64,000 nt of DNA from Methylosinus sp. PW1 (GCF_000745215.1 NZ_JQNK01000009.1:930001-994000), one strand, 5' to 3'; shown: positions 15,702 through 24,555, counted from the first letter of the stretch. The notes: generated by a model not told the origin, from the sequence alone. Program-made: numbers and translations.

Positions 15702-16712
15702 TTATTCCGCAGCGACAGGCAGCGACAGCGATTGGTTGACTCTACGATCCAACACGTCGATCCACGGCTGCCACTCCGGAAGCGGCGGGAGATTGTTGAC
15801 GGCCTTGACCTGTCTGAGATTGGTGGAGTGATCCCGCTCATATAGGAAGATCATCGACCTGCCGACCTCCGCCGTCAGGAACACCTGCATTCCCTTGTCA
15901 CCGCGATCCTTCCGTAGCGACCAGATGCCGAACGGCGGCGGCTGAAGACGGGCGCCGACGTAGCGATCATAGGAGCCGCGCCCGACGCAATGGCCCTGGC
16001 TCTCGGTCTCGCGCCGGAGTTCGTCCGCCGTTTCCAGGCGAATCCAATACATGCCGTCTTCGAGCACGATCCTCTCGCCGGCGCCGGTCTCCTTGCGCGA
16101 CACCGTGATCGGAGTGGCATCCGTGCGTTGGATTTTCCGACCCTCGATAGCGACGTGCCACTCATGCGAAGCACGAAGAGCATCGGCCATCGACATTCTG
16201 GGAACCTTGAGCGCCTCGCGTGTCGGAAGCGAGCAGAACCAGTCGTAGATGTAGTTCATGTCGCGAATGGCTTTGTTGACGAACAGCATCAGAAGCCATG
16301 GCTGGCCGTTGAATGAAATTCGCAAACCTGAATAAGGCGTTGGATCGTCCACACTGTTCGGATGGAACGTCGGGCTTCCGGCTTTGAGACACGTGTCGTC
16401 GTCGATGCCGGGAATTAGCGTCACTGGACGCTCCACATATCCACGTCGGGAGAGCCTCATCAAATCGTCGCCTGCAATGACGAAGTTGTCGATGCCGCCT
16501 CCGTTCTGCGGGCGCGCCACCAACATCTGCAATCGGACGACCTCCTTCACGAAGCGCCGCTTCACGAAGAGACGCCAGGCCTCTATTCTCTTCATGCCGA
16601 TTGAAAGGCCTTCGGCGCAGGTGATGACAATGCCGGAGTGGCCGGCCATGCCGTCGACGTCCGTGACATTCACCTGCATCCTGTCCACGTAATCGTAATT
16701 CGCGAATTTCAT
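15702..16712 (-). CDS. PcfJ-like domain protein
   Basis: 336 residues; ATG 16712 preceded by GGAGGA and overlapping the upstream stop. The C-terminal half carries the hallmarks of PcfJ-like proteins: ELRRETESQGHCVG with the conserved His-Cys, GIWSLRK, FLTAEV and LRQVKAVNNLPP. PcfJ-like proteins occur in phages and conjugative plasmids; their biochemical role is not established. The N-terminal half is variable. Confidence 0.68.
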   Translation of the reverse strand: MKFANYDYVDRMQVNVTDVDGMAGHSGIVITCAEGLSIGMKRIEAWRLFVKRRFVKEVVRLQMLVARPQNGGGIDNFVIAGDDLMRLSRRGYVERPVTLIPGIDDDTCLKAGSPTFHPNSVDDPTPYSGLRISFNGQPWLLMLFVNKAIRDMNYIYDWFCSLPTREALKVPRMSMADALRASHEWHVAIEGRKIQRTDATPITVSRKETGAGERIVLEDGMYWIRLETADELRRETESQGHCVGRGSYDRYVGARLQPPPFGIWSLRKDRGDKGMQVFLTAEVGRSMIFLYERDHSTNLRQVKAVNNLPPLPEWQPWIDVLDRRVNQSLSLPVAAE

Positions 16713-17983
16713 GACGCCCTCCTCCCGTCATCCAGCGGCTCCAAGGCGTCCACGACGCGCCGGGCCAGATCCATATTCCAGTGATTGCTGATCGCGATCC
16801 TGATGTCGCGGCTCTCGAGGACGGCTCCGGAAAGAGCCTCCGAGACCTTGTCGAACAGGGCGGCGCGACGCGCATGACGTCCCGTCGGATCCGTATTCCG
16901 CTCCCAGTGATCGGCCACCATCGCGAGCGCCTTCCGGAGACAATTCAGTCCCGGCGCGGGATCTTCGAACGCATTCAGCGTCCCGAAATTCCCCGGCGAA
17001 ATCTCGCCGGTGACATGCGCGAGGCAGGATCCGTCGGGCTTGCGCTCGATGAGGATGCCGTATTTCAAGGGATCGAGGCTATTTCCGTCCATGAGAACCT
17101 GGAACATCCAGTCCTTCAGAATCGCCCGAGGCGTTAGGACGGCTTCCCATCTGTGGCCGTGGGCTTCTATCGGCGCCGCCGACGGAACGATTTCATGCGG
17201 ATTCCTGAATGCCCAGTGATCGGCGAACTGGCGCAGCCCGACTTCGACGATCTCGATCCACGGCGTTCCGAGCGGGAAGTTTTGCCCCGACGACGGGATC
17301 TCCCCGAAGTTCTCGCGCCCGATCTCGCCGCGAACGCGGATATAGAGATCATCACCATCGTTTTCGCCAACGTTCAATTCCGCGTCGATCAGCTTGCCGT
17401 CGAGAAAGATCGGGAGATCGACTACCCACCCGTATTCGTTCGCGAAGCGATGCCTGATCTTCTTCACGCTCCACTGGCGACCGTGGAATTCAAACGGCTG
17501 CGAAACCGCCTTGATCTCGAAGCGGTCTCCGAATCTTCCGCTCTTCCTCACCCTCATGGTGATTTGGCTGATGTATTGCTGGGAACATCCGAGCCGTATC
17601 GCGATTTCCGAATTCGGCACTCCGGATCTGTACAGGCGCCCGACCTCGAGAGTGTCGATCCTCGAAGGCAAGGGTGCCTTCTGCGTCACCTTCTGCGTCA
17701 CCTTCACCCGCATCCCGGTGCATGCATTGAGAACGACGCTCTCGGGCACCCCGGTCTCCTTCGCGATGACGCCGATGCTCTTCCCTTGCTCGCGAAGCGC
17801 TCGAATGCCGGCATAGTCGTATTTCGACTGCGAGCCGTTGACTGGAAGCACGCCAGCCCTTCGAAGGCATATGTAGACGGTGGCCTCCCTGACTCCGAAC
17901 CGAGCCGCGATGCCCCCGACGGAGACACCCTCGTTGCGAAGGCGCATGGCCTCGGCGGGATCGAGCTTCCTTTTGTTCGCCAC
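16709..17983 (-). CDS. Multi-helix-turn-helix protein with large C-terminal domain
   Basis: 424 residues; GTG 17983 chosen because GGAGG lies seven bases upstream. The N-terminal 150 residues contain at least three helix-turn-helix units (VGGIAARFGVREATVYICL, KSIGVIAKETGVPESVVL, SEIAIRLGCSQQYISQI), related to the protein at 13251-13721. The remaining 270 residues contain two similar halves (FEFHGRQWSVKKIRHRFANE...; IEAHGHRWEAVLTPRAI...; each followed by a GE-type turn and a pair ADHW), suggesting an internal duplication. DNA-binding regulator of unknown target. Confidence 0.7.
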   Translation of the reverse strand: MANKRKLDPAEAMRLRNEGVSVGGIAARFGVREATVYICLRRAGVLPVNGSQSKYDYAGIRALREQGKSIGVIAKETGVPESVVLNACTGMRVKVTQKVTQKAPLPSRIDTLEVGRLYRSGVPNSEIAIRLGCSQQYISQITMRVRKSGRFGDRFEIKAVSQPFEFHGRQWSVKKIRHRFANEYGWVVDLPIFLDGKLIDAELNVGENDGDDLYIRVRGEIGRENFGEIPSSGQNFPLGTPWIEIVEVGLRQFADHWAFRNPHEIVPSAAPIEAHGHRWEAVLTPRAILKDWMFQVLMDGNSLDPLKYGILIERKPDGSCLAHVTGEISPGNFGTLNAFEDPAPGLNCLRKALAMVADHWERNTDPTGRHARRAALFDKVSEALSGAVLESRDIRIAISNHWNMDLARRVVDALEPLDDGRRAS

Positions 17984-17985
17984 GT

Positions 17986-18195
17986 TCACCCCTCCACCTG
18001 TTCCGCCATCATTTCCGCACGCGCCCGCGCCAGATAAGGCTCCTGCAATTCGTCCGAGAGAAAGCCGAATCCCCAGGGCAGCAGCGCGCCCTTTGCCCGG
18101 CATTCGACTTCGAAGATCCGTGCGGCGCGTCCGTAGACTTCGAAGTCGATGACGGTCGGCGCGTCGGACTGCTTGGGTTGTTTGCGCTTGGCCAT
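17986..18195 (-). CDS. Small hypothetical protein
   Basis: 69 residues; ATG 18195 preceded by GGAGGG. Basic N-terminus (MAKRKQPKQ), then a segment rich in hydrophobic and acidic residues. Ends three bases before the next gene start. No family recognised. Confidence 0.6.
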   Translation of the reverse strand: MAKRKQPKQSDAPTVIDFEVYGRAARIFEVECRAKGALLPWGFGFLSDELQEPYLARARAEMMAEQVEG

Positions 18196-18199
18196 CGCG

Positions 18200-18547
18200 T
18201 CAGCCCTCCGCCTTCGCCCGATCCAGCCGCTCGATCTCCGCGATGAGCATAGCGACGCCATCGACGAGTTTTTCGCGGGCGGTAGGAGACGCCGAGTAGT
18301 GCGACTCCCCCATCGCGCGCTGGATGCGAGCAATGGCCGCGCGTGCGATCTCGCCGTCCACATGCTCGTCGTCGTGTTCGGCGTCGTAGCCCTTGGTGAT
18401 CTGACGGCGGCGTTCGTCGAGGACGTCGCGTTCCGCGTTCGACAGCACCTGCATCGACGCCGGCCCGAGGTCGAGAACGACTTCCTCGTTGACACGCTTC
18501 GGGGAGGTCTTTTTTTCCAGAATGAAATACCGATGCGTCTTGCTCAT
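18200..18547 (-). CDS. Conserved phage protein (ERRRQI motif type)
   Basis: 115 residues. Contains VLDERRRQITKGYDAEHDDEHVDGEIARAA, split by the well-known pattern of small phage proteins with ERxRQ followed by DDxHxxGE and Ala-rich helices. The function of that family is not established. Leftward, in the same run as its neighbours. Confidence 0.62.
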   Translation of the reverse strand: MSKTHRYFILEKKTSPKRVNEEVVLDLGPASMQVLSNAERDVLDERRRQITKGYDAEHDDEHVDGEIARAAIARIQRAMGESHYSASPTAREKLVDGVAMLIAEIERLDRAKAEG

Positions 18548-18623
18548 GATCGATGTCCTCGGACGGAATCCCGGTCCGTTCCCGGCGACCCCATGCCGCC
18601 GGGCTGTATTTCGTCAGCGTGGA

Positions 18624-20123
18624 TCAGAGGACGGCTATGCCGTGCACGCTCAGGGATCTCAGCGCGCCGATACGGTCCGCGAAGCCCTTCGTCACCGCGA
18701 GGTCATACGGCTCTTCGAGTCCGTCGAAGCCCGCCTTCAGGCGAATGACGGTCTTCCCGAGCGGATCGTAGACGACGGCCTCGACGCGATCCTGGATATC
18801 GACGATTCGACGGACCGCCAGCTCCTGCGACGACGAAATGTGTTCGACGCGGGCCGCCGCCTCGGCATTTCGATTCCGCAACAGCGCGACGTCGGCGACA
18901 TGCCCCGTGATCTCCTCGCGCAGCTTGGAGATCACGTGATCCTTTTCTGCGACCAGGGATTCGAGACGCCAGATTTCCTCTTGCCGAGCGAGCGTTGACG
19001 CCTGCTCCGTCTTCAGATGCGCCCGCAGCGACTCCGTTTCGTCGCGGACCTGCGCCTTCGATGCCCGCTCCTCTTTCAGATTGCGCTCCAGCACGTCGAT
19101 CGTCGCGTTGGCGCCGAGAATGGTGTCGGCCTTGTCCTTGATCTGCACTTCTTGGTTCCGGACGAGTTCCACTTGATTCTGGATGTATCCCAGAACAGAC
19201 TCTAGACGCGTAAACGGAGTAAACGTACGGAGCGCCTCGGAAGCGTCCCAAAGGAAATTTTCGATAGCGACGGATGCCGACGAAACCTTTTGCGTCGTGA
19301 GTTCTCTGATCTGCGCTTCCAGATCGCGAACTTTCATCGTCAGTTTGAAGTTCAGGCCGTTCTGCTCGCGGATGCACGCCACTTGCGTCGCGAACCATTT
19401 CGTCGCCGCCTCGAGGTCCGGAATGTCGCGTCCGCCGAGTTTCTTTACGTCGGCGAGGAAGGTGGAGACGGCATTCTTGAGTTCCGCCGCCTCGTTGCGC
19501 TTCCGAATGTCTTCGGCGCCCGAAAGGAAGTTCGCGAAGGAATTCCCCCATCCCGCGAGTTTCTTCTCCAAGTCGGCGATCTTATCCGCAGCCTCGCGCC
19601 GTTCGCGGTCCGACCGTTCCTTCTCGCGATCCAGGCCGAAATCCAGGGCGACGCGGACACCGGAGTTCGTCAGAAACGAATAACCGCCCCGTCTTTCCAC
19701 CCATCCCCTTTCGACCGCTATCAGACGATCGGTCTGGGATGCGATGCCGTCATCGGAAGTCGGGCCATCGAGGAATAGTTGCCGCAGCGTGGCGTAGCCG
19801 CGATGCTTTCCGGAGTCGTCCCCTCCGTCCCCGCCGCTTCCAGCAGGCACCGCCCTCCCAGGCGCGAAGGCTTCGGAGACCTTCTCGGCGCCGTTGTTCT
19901 CGTTGTCGTCGGGATAAAGCCGGGTGACGGGGACGGCCTCGTTGTCGTTCGTGATCTTCAGCCATTCACCGGGATTCGTCACATCCACAGATCGAACCGC
20001 CGTGACGCGATCGACGAAGTTCGTCGTGACGACATACCCCGCGCCGCCGCTTTTATGCCGCACGATATCGCCGACTTCGAGTTCCTTGAGACTCGTCAGC
20101 GCTACTTCATTCTTCCTCGCCAT
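18624..20123 (-). CDS. Long coiled-coil protein with N-terminal beta domain
   Basis: 499 residues; ATG 20123 with AAGGGAAG upstream. The first 80 residues include a beta-rich block (LEVGDIVRHKSGGAGYVVTTNF) like small phage KOW/SH3-type modules. From about residue 150 onward it is a long coiled coil with repeated Glu/Lys/Leu heptads, interrupted near residue 210-260. The last 50 residues are globular. Follows copy H of the 28-bp element. Next to it is a second coiled-coil gene, so the pair may form a filament or scaffold. No recognisable enzymatic motif. Confidence 0.7.
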   Translation of the reverse strand: MARKNEVALTSLKELEVGDIVRHKSGGAGYVVTTNFVDRVTAVRSVDVTNPGEWLKITNDNEAVPVTRLYPDDNENNGAEKVSEAFAPGRAVPAGSGGDGGDDSGKHRGYATLRQLFLDGPTSDDGIASQTDRLIAVERGWVERRGGYSFLTNSGVRVALDFGLDREKERSDRERREAADKIADLEKKLAGWGNSFANFLSGAEDIRKRNEAAELKNAVSTFLADVKKLGGRDIPDLEAATKWFATQVACIREQNGLNFKLTMKVRDLEAQIRELTTQKVSSASVAIENFLWDASEALRTFTPFTRLESVLGYIQNQVELVRNQEVQIKDKADTILGANATIDVLERNLKEERASKAQVRDETESLRAHLKTEQASTLARQEEIWRLESLVAEKDHVISKLREEITGHVADVALLRNRNAEAAARVEHISSSQELAVRRIVDIQDRVEAVVYDPLGKTVIRLKAGFDGLEEPYDLAVTKGFADRIGALRSLSVHGIAVL

Positions 20124-20218
20124 CGTCTTCCCTTCCAAGAACACAAAAGGAGTTGGACGCCCGTAAATCATGCATAACGGAACACGGGCCGCCGCGACGG
20201 ACGGCCGATGAATCAAGC

Positions 20219-20246
20219 GGTGAATACGAAGTGATTCGTCGTCAAG
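20219..20246 (-). promoter_or_regulatory. 28-bp upstream element, copy H
   Basis: Minus strand: CTTGACGAC, GAATC at 10-14, ATTCACC at 22-28; another GATTC follows six bases later. Precedes the coiled-coil gene starting at 20123. Confidence 0.75.
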
Positions 20247-20311
20247 AGTCGGACTTCGTGTCGATTGCCCGGCAGCCACCGTCGCCGGGCAATCGTGAAT
20301 TCGACACGGTT

Positions 20312-21082
20312 TCAGTGGTCGCGTTCGGCTGACCAAAGATCCATGATGGAAGACGCGAAGCCGGTCGGAATCAGAATTTTCCGAGGAATCCCGGAGAACT
20401 CGATCTCCCCTGCGATACCTGGAGACGCATTGATGGATGTAATCTGCCTTGTGACGGCCCGAACCTTTTCGAGAAGCCGGTCGAAGTTCTTCTGACGCCC
20501 GTCGCGGGCCGCCGTCATGTCGGCGAGGTCGAATTCCAGACGCTCGATCTCGGCGTCCTTCTTCGCAAGCACCTGCTCGAGCGCCTTCGATATGACCTTC
20601 CGGAGTGTATAGCCCTGCGCGGTGTCGTGGAGTTCGACCTTCAGCTTCGAGATCTCGGTGTCCTTCGCATTGAGATCGCGCTTCAGATCGGCGATCTCCC
20701 GGTCGCGAGCCGCGATATTCCTCACCAGATTTGCACGCTCGAGGGATTTCTCGTCGAGCCGCGCTCCGAGATTCCGATTATTCTCCTCCAGCTCCGCGAT
20801 CCTCGCGACGACGCCTTCGCCGACCTCGAGGATATCCGCCTCCGATTTGACGGTGGGGCTGCCAGACACGGCGCTTACTATTACCCTGGGATCGGCATAG
20901 TGCTCGTCGTCGATCCAGTTGATCGACGCAGCCGAGCCGTCGTGCGTCTCGCTTCCTTGGATCTGCAATCCCGGCGCGATCTCCTCGACCGGCACGCCGA
21001 TGCTGTGCGCGAGATGCGCGGCTACGAAGGAAACGTATTTCTTCGCCGTGAATGCCGGGTTTTCCTTGATGTCGATGCTCAT
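20312..21082 (-). CDS. Coiled-coil protein
   Basis: 256 residues; ATG 21082 preceded by AAGGA. An N-terminal 95-residue domain (MSIDIKENPAFTAKKYVSFV...) is followed by about 110 residues of continuous coiled coil (REIADLKRDLNAKDTEISKL) and a short C-terminal globular end. Downstream of copy I of the 28-bp element. Similar build to the neighbouring 499-residue protein. Confidence 0.7.
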   Translation of the reverse strand: MSIDIKENPAFTAKKYVSFVAAHLAHSIGVPVEEIAPGLQIQGSETHDGSAASINWIDDEHYADPRVIVSAVSGSPTVKSEADILEVGEGVVARIAELEENNRNLGARLDEKSLERANLVRNIAARDREIADLKRDLNAKDTEISKLKVELHDTAQGYTLRKVISKALEQVLAKKDAEIERLEFDLADMTAARDGRQKNFDRLLEKVRAVTRQITSINASPGIAGEIEFSGIPRKILIPTGFASSIMDLWSAERDH

Positions 21083-21141
21083 CGAGCTTTCCTTCCGAAC
21101 GCGAGTTAATCGGGACGCGCAACAAACCATTCGGATTGAGA

Positions 21142-21169
21142 GGTGAATCGAGAGCGATTCGCCGTCAAG
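21142..21169 (-). promoter_or_regulatory. 28-bp upstream element, copy I
   Basis: Minus strand: CTTGACGGC, GAATC at 10-14 and GATTCACC at 21-28, the only copy with GANTC at both internal sites. The TGA stop of the upstream small gene lies in its first bases. Precedes the gene starting at 21082. Confidence 0.78.
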
Positions 21170-21464
21170 CCGCCTTGCTCTCGGGATTCCCGACGCCTCT
21201 CGCCGGCGCGCCTTCCCTTTGCAGTTCGCGCAGCAGCGAGAACATCCAGGAATCGATCTCCGTCCATCCATGCTGGATTTCACGGTTCATTATCGTCGTC
21301 AGATCGTCGGCGAACTCATGCTCGCGCCCGGCCTCGAATTCGAGGATCTTCCGGCCTTCCTGGTCCTTCCAGATCTCTCGGAACCGCGAAAGCGGCACGA
21401 TGATCGCCAGCGCCTGCTCATCCGTGTCGCCGGCATAGTCGATGATTTCGGCTTTGATGCTCAT
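21165..21464 (-). CDS. Small hypothetical protein
   Basis: 99 residues; ATG 21464 preceded by AAGGG. Acidic and helical (FREIWKDQEGRKILEFEAGREHEF). Its stop lies inside copy I of the 28-bp element. No family recognised. Confidence 0.6.
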   Translation of the reverse strand: MSIKAEIIDYAGDTDEQALAIIVPLSRFREIWKDQEGRKILEFEAGREHEFADDLTTIMNREIQHGWTEIDSWMFSLLRELQREGAPARGVGNPESKAA

Positions 21465-21476
21465 GTCTTTGGCCCT

Positions 21477-21701
21477 TCAGTGCTTGACGCCCGGCGCCGG
21501 CTTCGCAGCGAATCCGCGACTTCCGTATTCCAACCCGACTTCGAGTGCGCCGAGCACCAGCGTGTCCAGTCCGCCGCGCAGGGCATCATGGATGACGCGC
21601 ATTTCGTCGTCCGTCACCGGCCGGTTGAATGCGACATGCAGCGTGCGATCATTTTCAGGATCCCGCGACACCCCGACCGCTTTGAGTCTCTCGTTGTCCA
21701 T
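21477..21701 (-). CDS. Small hypothetical protein
   Basis: 74 residues; ATG 21701 preceded by AAAGGA. Contains PVTDDEMRVIHDALRGGLDTL. No family recognised; part of a run of closely spaced leftward small genes. Confidence 0.55.
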   Translation of the reverse strand: MDNERLKAVGVSRDPENDRTLHVAFNRPVTDDEMRVIHDALRGGLDTLVLGALEVGLEYGSRGFAAKPAPGVKH

Positions 21702-21751
21702 TTCGCTTCCTTTCTTCTTCTCCCGGTCGTCCTCACGACATCGGGAATTCC

Positions 21752-22099
21752 TCACATCTTCAACGTCGGCGATTCCTCGCCTTCGTCTGTCATCGCCATC
21801 CGCTGCAAAGCATGCGGCGTCCCGAGCCGATACCAGCGGCTCACCGTCCTCGCGATCCCGGCCTCCGGATCGAGCCAGAGCACGATGCTGGTGCGCGTCA
21901 GCCGGCCTTCGCGAATCCGTGGATGGCCGCTGACCACGCCGTAAAGCGAATGGGTGCCGTCTTCCGCAGGATCGCTGACGAGCAGCCAGTCGTCGATGAA
22001 GACGGCCTCCGCCAGCGCGGACTCGCCGGGACGCCAGCCGCTGCGAAGACGCTCGACGACATCGAGGGCGTTGGCAATGCGTTCGTTAGGGTCGATCAT
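21752..22099 (-). CDS. DUF6634-like protein
   Basis: 115 residues; ATG 22099 preceded by GGAGG. The layout RLRSGWRPGESALAEA, then IDDWLLV, SGHPRI and TVSRWYRLG resembles DUF6634 proteins of rhizobial genomes and phages, whose function is unknown. Family assignment from memory of the pattern; moderate. Confidence 0.55.
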   Translation of the reverse strand: MIDPNERIANALDVVERLRSGWRPGESALAEAVFIDDWLLVSDPAEDGTHSLYGVVSGHPRIREGRLTRTSIVLWLDPEAGIARTVSRWYRLGTPHALQRMAMTDEGEESPTLKM

Positions 22100-22100
22100 T

Positions 22101-22406
22101 TCAGACCGCCTCCGCTTCGTGGACGCTGCCGGGGCGCGAAGCGAATCCGATGGCAATCATGCGAGCCGCCTCGATATCGCCCGCTGTCACGCGCTCCGCC
22201 GTCTCGAGCCAGTCCTGCACTTCGCCGTCGTAATCGACGAAATCGCCACGCGACACATGCACGGACAACAGCGCGGTTCCGTCGGCGTCGTAGCGAAATC
22301 GGTAGCAGCACTCCACGCGCTCGCCGGAGATCGTGGCGTATGTTCTCGATTGCATGAATGCGTATTCGTCGGTTTCGATTTCGCGGATGTGGATTATCTC
22401 GGTCAT
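22101..22406 (-). CDS. Small hypothetical protein
   Basis: 101 residues; ATG 22406 with AAGGG upstream. Beta-rich middle (YATISGERVECCYRFRYD). Stop lies directly before the next start. No family recognised. Confidence 0.58.
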   Translation of the reverse strand: MTEIIHIREIETDEYAFMQSRTYATISGERVECCYRFRYDADGTALLSVHVSRGDFVDYDGEVQDWLETAERVTAGDIEAARMIAIGFASRPGSVHEAEAV

Positions 22407-22426
22407 CTTTGTTTACCCTTTGTTCG

Positions 22427-22753
22427 TTAGTGCGTTTCGATCTTCTCGATGATCTCGCACGCCGTCTTCATTCGATCGTAGTCGCTGGCTTCGATGACGA
22501 CCGGAGGCCGCCTGGACGCCGTAGGATCTGGAGTCTCCCAAAGAAATCCCGGCGTCGAATAGCGCAGCGCGTTCTTCGCGCATTCGATATCGCGATAGAT
22601 CTTCGCCAACCGGTCGCACGCGGCATCCACGGCGCCGATCGGATCTTTTTCGATATCGCGGCGACGATCCGACGCGGATTGCATCAGGCGATCGAAGCGA
22701 GCCTGGGCCTCGCGAGCCCGACGGCCGAAATCGTGTTGGATGACTTCTCCCAT
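22427..22753 (-). CDS. Small hypothetical protein
   Basis: 108 residues; ATG 22753 preceded by AAGGGA. Basic helical centre (RRAREAQARFDRLMQSASDRRR). The only in-frame upstream start would overlap the previous gene widely and was rejected. Function unknown. Confidence 0.58.
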   Translation of the reverse strand: MGEVIQHDFGRRAREAQARFDRLMQSASDRRRDIEKDPIGAVDAACDRLAKIYRDIECAKNALRYSTPGFLWETPDPTASRRPPVVIEASDYDRMKTACEIIEKIETH

Positions 22754-22772
22754 CGTCGCTATCCCTTCCTCG

Positions 22773-23075
22773 TCAATGCGCCTGATCGATGATTTCGAGA
22801 TCGTGGAACGAGCCGCTCTCGACAATTTCGTCGGCGCGTTCCTTCGCTGCCTCACGGGACGTCCAAACGTCCGGAGCCCAGTAGATCCAGAACGCCAGAT
22901 CCGAATCGACGCCCTGCCATTCTCGGCCACTCCAATGCACGGCCAGCGTCAGCGTCTCGCCATCGTCGCCGCTCTCGTCAGCGGCGGTGATGAACGCGGG
23001 ATACCAGCCAGGCGCGAATGTCGCCGGAGGAATGTCGATCGACAGGAGCTTCAGGTCTTCAGGAATGAGTGTCAT
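22773..23075 (-). CDS. Small hypothetical protein
   Basis: 100 residues; ATG 23075 preceded by GGAGGG, overlapping the end of the upstream gene. Contains GWYPAFITAADESG followed by TLAVHWSGREWQG; the first block recalls a segment of the 243-residue protein at 14960-15691. Function unknown. Confidence 0.58.
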   Translation of the reverse strand: MTLIPEDLKLLSIDIPPATFAPGWYPAFITAADESGDDGETLTLAVHWSGREWQGVDSDLAFWIYWAPDVWTSREAAKERADEIVESGSFHDLEIIDQAH

Positions 23076-23595
23076 CGCACCGTCCCTCCATTGCCAGATC
23101 ATTTGCCATCTCTCGTCCGATATCGGTCATGACGACGCGATATTCGATGAGGCCGAGCCTTTGGAGATGGTGCAATGCCGGGGTCGGCGCCGGGCAGACC
23201 TTCCCTCCAGAGAGCAGATCCCTATTGTGCGTCAGGACTCCGACGCCGCCGTTGGCTTGAAACCAGCGCAATGCGCGCCGCTGGGGCTCGTCGAGTTTCG
23301 CAGCGATCCTTTTCTTGGTCTCTTCGGGACTGAACTTCCGTGGCTTTCTTTCGATGATGCCGAATTTATAGAGGATGTAGTAGATCGCATTATCGGCCAC
23401 TCCCAACTCGACCGCGATATGCCTTACCCTCATTCCCTCCAAATACATCCGCTTGACGGCTGCACGGTCGAGATCTTTCCTTTGTCGAAAGGTTGGCTCA
23501 ATTGACTCATCATCGGCACGCGGACGCGACGGCGCGCCCATCTCCGCCATCATGGCGGCGGCGAAATCCCTTTCGGCGTTGACGTTTATTCTCAT
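23059..23595 (-). CDS. Helix-turn-helix protein
   Basis: 178 residues; ATG 23595 preceded by AGGAG. Residues 40-75 form a helix-turn-helix (YLEGMRVRHIAVELGVADNA). A second winged-helix-like domain fills the C-terminal half (ALHHLQRLGLIEYRVVMTDIG). Probably a DNA-binding regulator. Part of the leftward early operon. Confidence 0.66.
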   Translation of the reverse strand: MRINVNAERDFAAAMMAEMGAPSRPRADDESIEPTFRQRKDLDRAAVKRMYLEGMRVRHIAVELGVADNAIYYILYKFGIIERKPRKFSPEETKKRIAAKLDEPQRRALRWFQANGGVGVLTHNRDLLSGGKVCPAPTPALHHLQRLGLIEYRVVMTDIGREMANDLAMEGRCDDTHS

Positions 23596-23626
23596 CGGAT
23601 CGATCTCCTGATGTTGTATTCAGGCC

Positions 23627-24175
23627 TCACGCCGTCTCGCCGTTGCGAGCAGCGCGATATGCGAATACTGCGCGCATTCCCGCCTCTGTTCCGTCCCAGC
23701 GCGGCGCATTGGGATCGCGGCGCAAAATCTCGGTGAAGCCGACACGCCGCATCCACTCCTCCATGGTCTCTTTCGGCGGCGACGGCGGGACCGGCTGGAG
23801 ATCGCGATACCGATAGGGAATCGGCTTTTCTTTCGTCGACGGCGGCGGATCGAACGAGGTCAGCGCGGGATCCTTCTCCGGACGGTTCTCCGGTCTCGCC
23901 CAGTCCGGGATCACCATCGGCTTCGTCCTGGGCGCGAACAGCTTCTCGAGGTATTCCGGGTATCTTCCCTGGTAGTCCTCCGGATTCGGACCCCTGTCCT
24001 CATCGACAGCCACCGGCGCCACGGCCACGGGTTCCGCAACGATCGCCGGCCCCGGCTTTTGAATTATCCTGCGCCGGAACACGAACTTTTTCGGCTTCGG
24101 CTTCGGGGCCTCGGCGGCCTCGATTTCGTCGAGCATCGCGACCAGGCCATCGACGAATTCGGAGCGGTTTTCCAT
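23627..24175 (-). CDS. Pro-rich hypothetical protein
   Basis: 182 residues; ATG 24175 with AAAGGA upstream, directly after the last ATTCATGAA repeat. The first 60 residues include a Lys/Pro stretch (PKPKPKKFVFRRR) and Ala/Val/Pro repeats; the rest is Pro-rich and ends with a short conserved-looking helix (EEWMRRVGFTEIL). Probably largely disordered; function unknown. Confidence 0.58.
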   Translation of the reverse strand: MENRSEFVDGLVAMLDEIEAAEAPKPKPKKFVFRRRIIQKPGPAIVAEPVAVAPVAVDEDRGPNPEDYQGRYPEYLEKLFAPRTKPMVIPDWARPENRPEKDPALTSFDPPPSTKEKPIPYRYRDLQPVPPSPPKETMEEWMRRVGFTEILRRDPNAPRWDGTEAGMRAVFAYRAARNGETA

Positions 24176-24186
24176 AATTTGTTCCT

Positions 24187-24310
24187 TTCATGAATGGTTT
24201 TTCGCGGATCGTCGATTTCATGAACGTTTTTCGACGGCCATGAATGAATTTCGACGCCGATGGCGTTTCATGAATGCTTTTTGACGCGCATGAACGCTTT
24301 TCGACGAGCC
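24187..24310 (-). repeat. Five degenerate copies of a 22-bp repeat with TTCATGAA
   Basis: Copies at about 24187, 24216, 24239, 24267 and 24289 follow the pattern TTTCATGAAYG then TTTTTCGACG, spaced 22-29 bp apart. TTCATGAA is itself palindromic. The array spans the end of the small membrane gene and the leader of the Pro-rich gene. An operator or initiator-binding array is possible, as is decayed repetitive coding sequence. Confidence 0.6.
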
Positions 24311-24555
24311 CGGATCTTGATCTCCTGGCGCATTTCCAGCGGCCATGTGACGACCGACAGCGCGAGTGAGAGTCCGAATCCGACGAGCGTCGCGATCTCG
24401 ACCACGCGCCGTGACAGCCACGGAATCTGCGCGACGGCTTCATCGACAGTCGCCGAAATGAATTCGTCGCGATGCGGATCCCGCAGCGCTTCGATGGCGA
24501 TCGACGACGCGTAGAGTATCCCGATCGCGAGATAGATTTTGACGAGGAGTTCCAT
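24268..24555 (-). CDS. Small membrane protein
   Basis: 95 residues; ATG 24555 preceded by GGAGA. Two hydrophobic segments (VKIYLAIGILYASSIAI near the N-terminus; IATLVGFGLSLALSVVTW near residue 60) predict a two-pass inner-membrane protein. The basic C-terminus is encoded by the ATTCATGAA repeats. Holin, superinfection-exclusion or anchoring roles are all possible; none is shown. Confidence 0.6.
   Translation of the reverse strand: MELLVKIYLAIGILYASSIAIEALRDPHRDEFISATVDEAVAQIPWLSRRVVEIATLVGFGLSLALSVVTWPLEMRQEIKIRARRKAFMRVKKHS

Noticed and set aside
24187..24310. CRISPR-like array in the 24 kb repeats
   Set aside because: Units are degenerate and adjacent with no unique spacers; partly coding.
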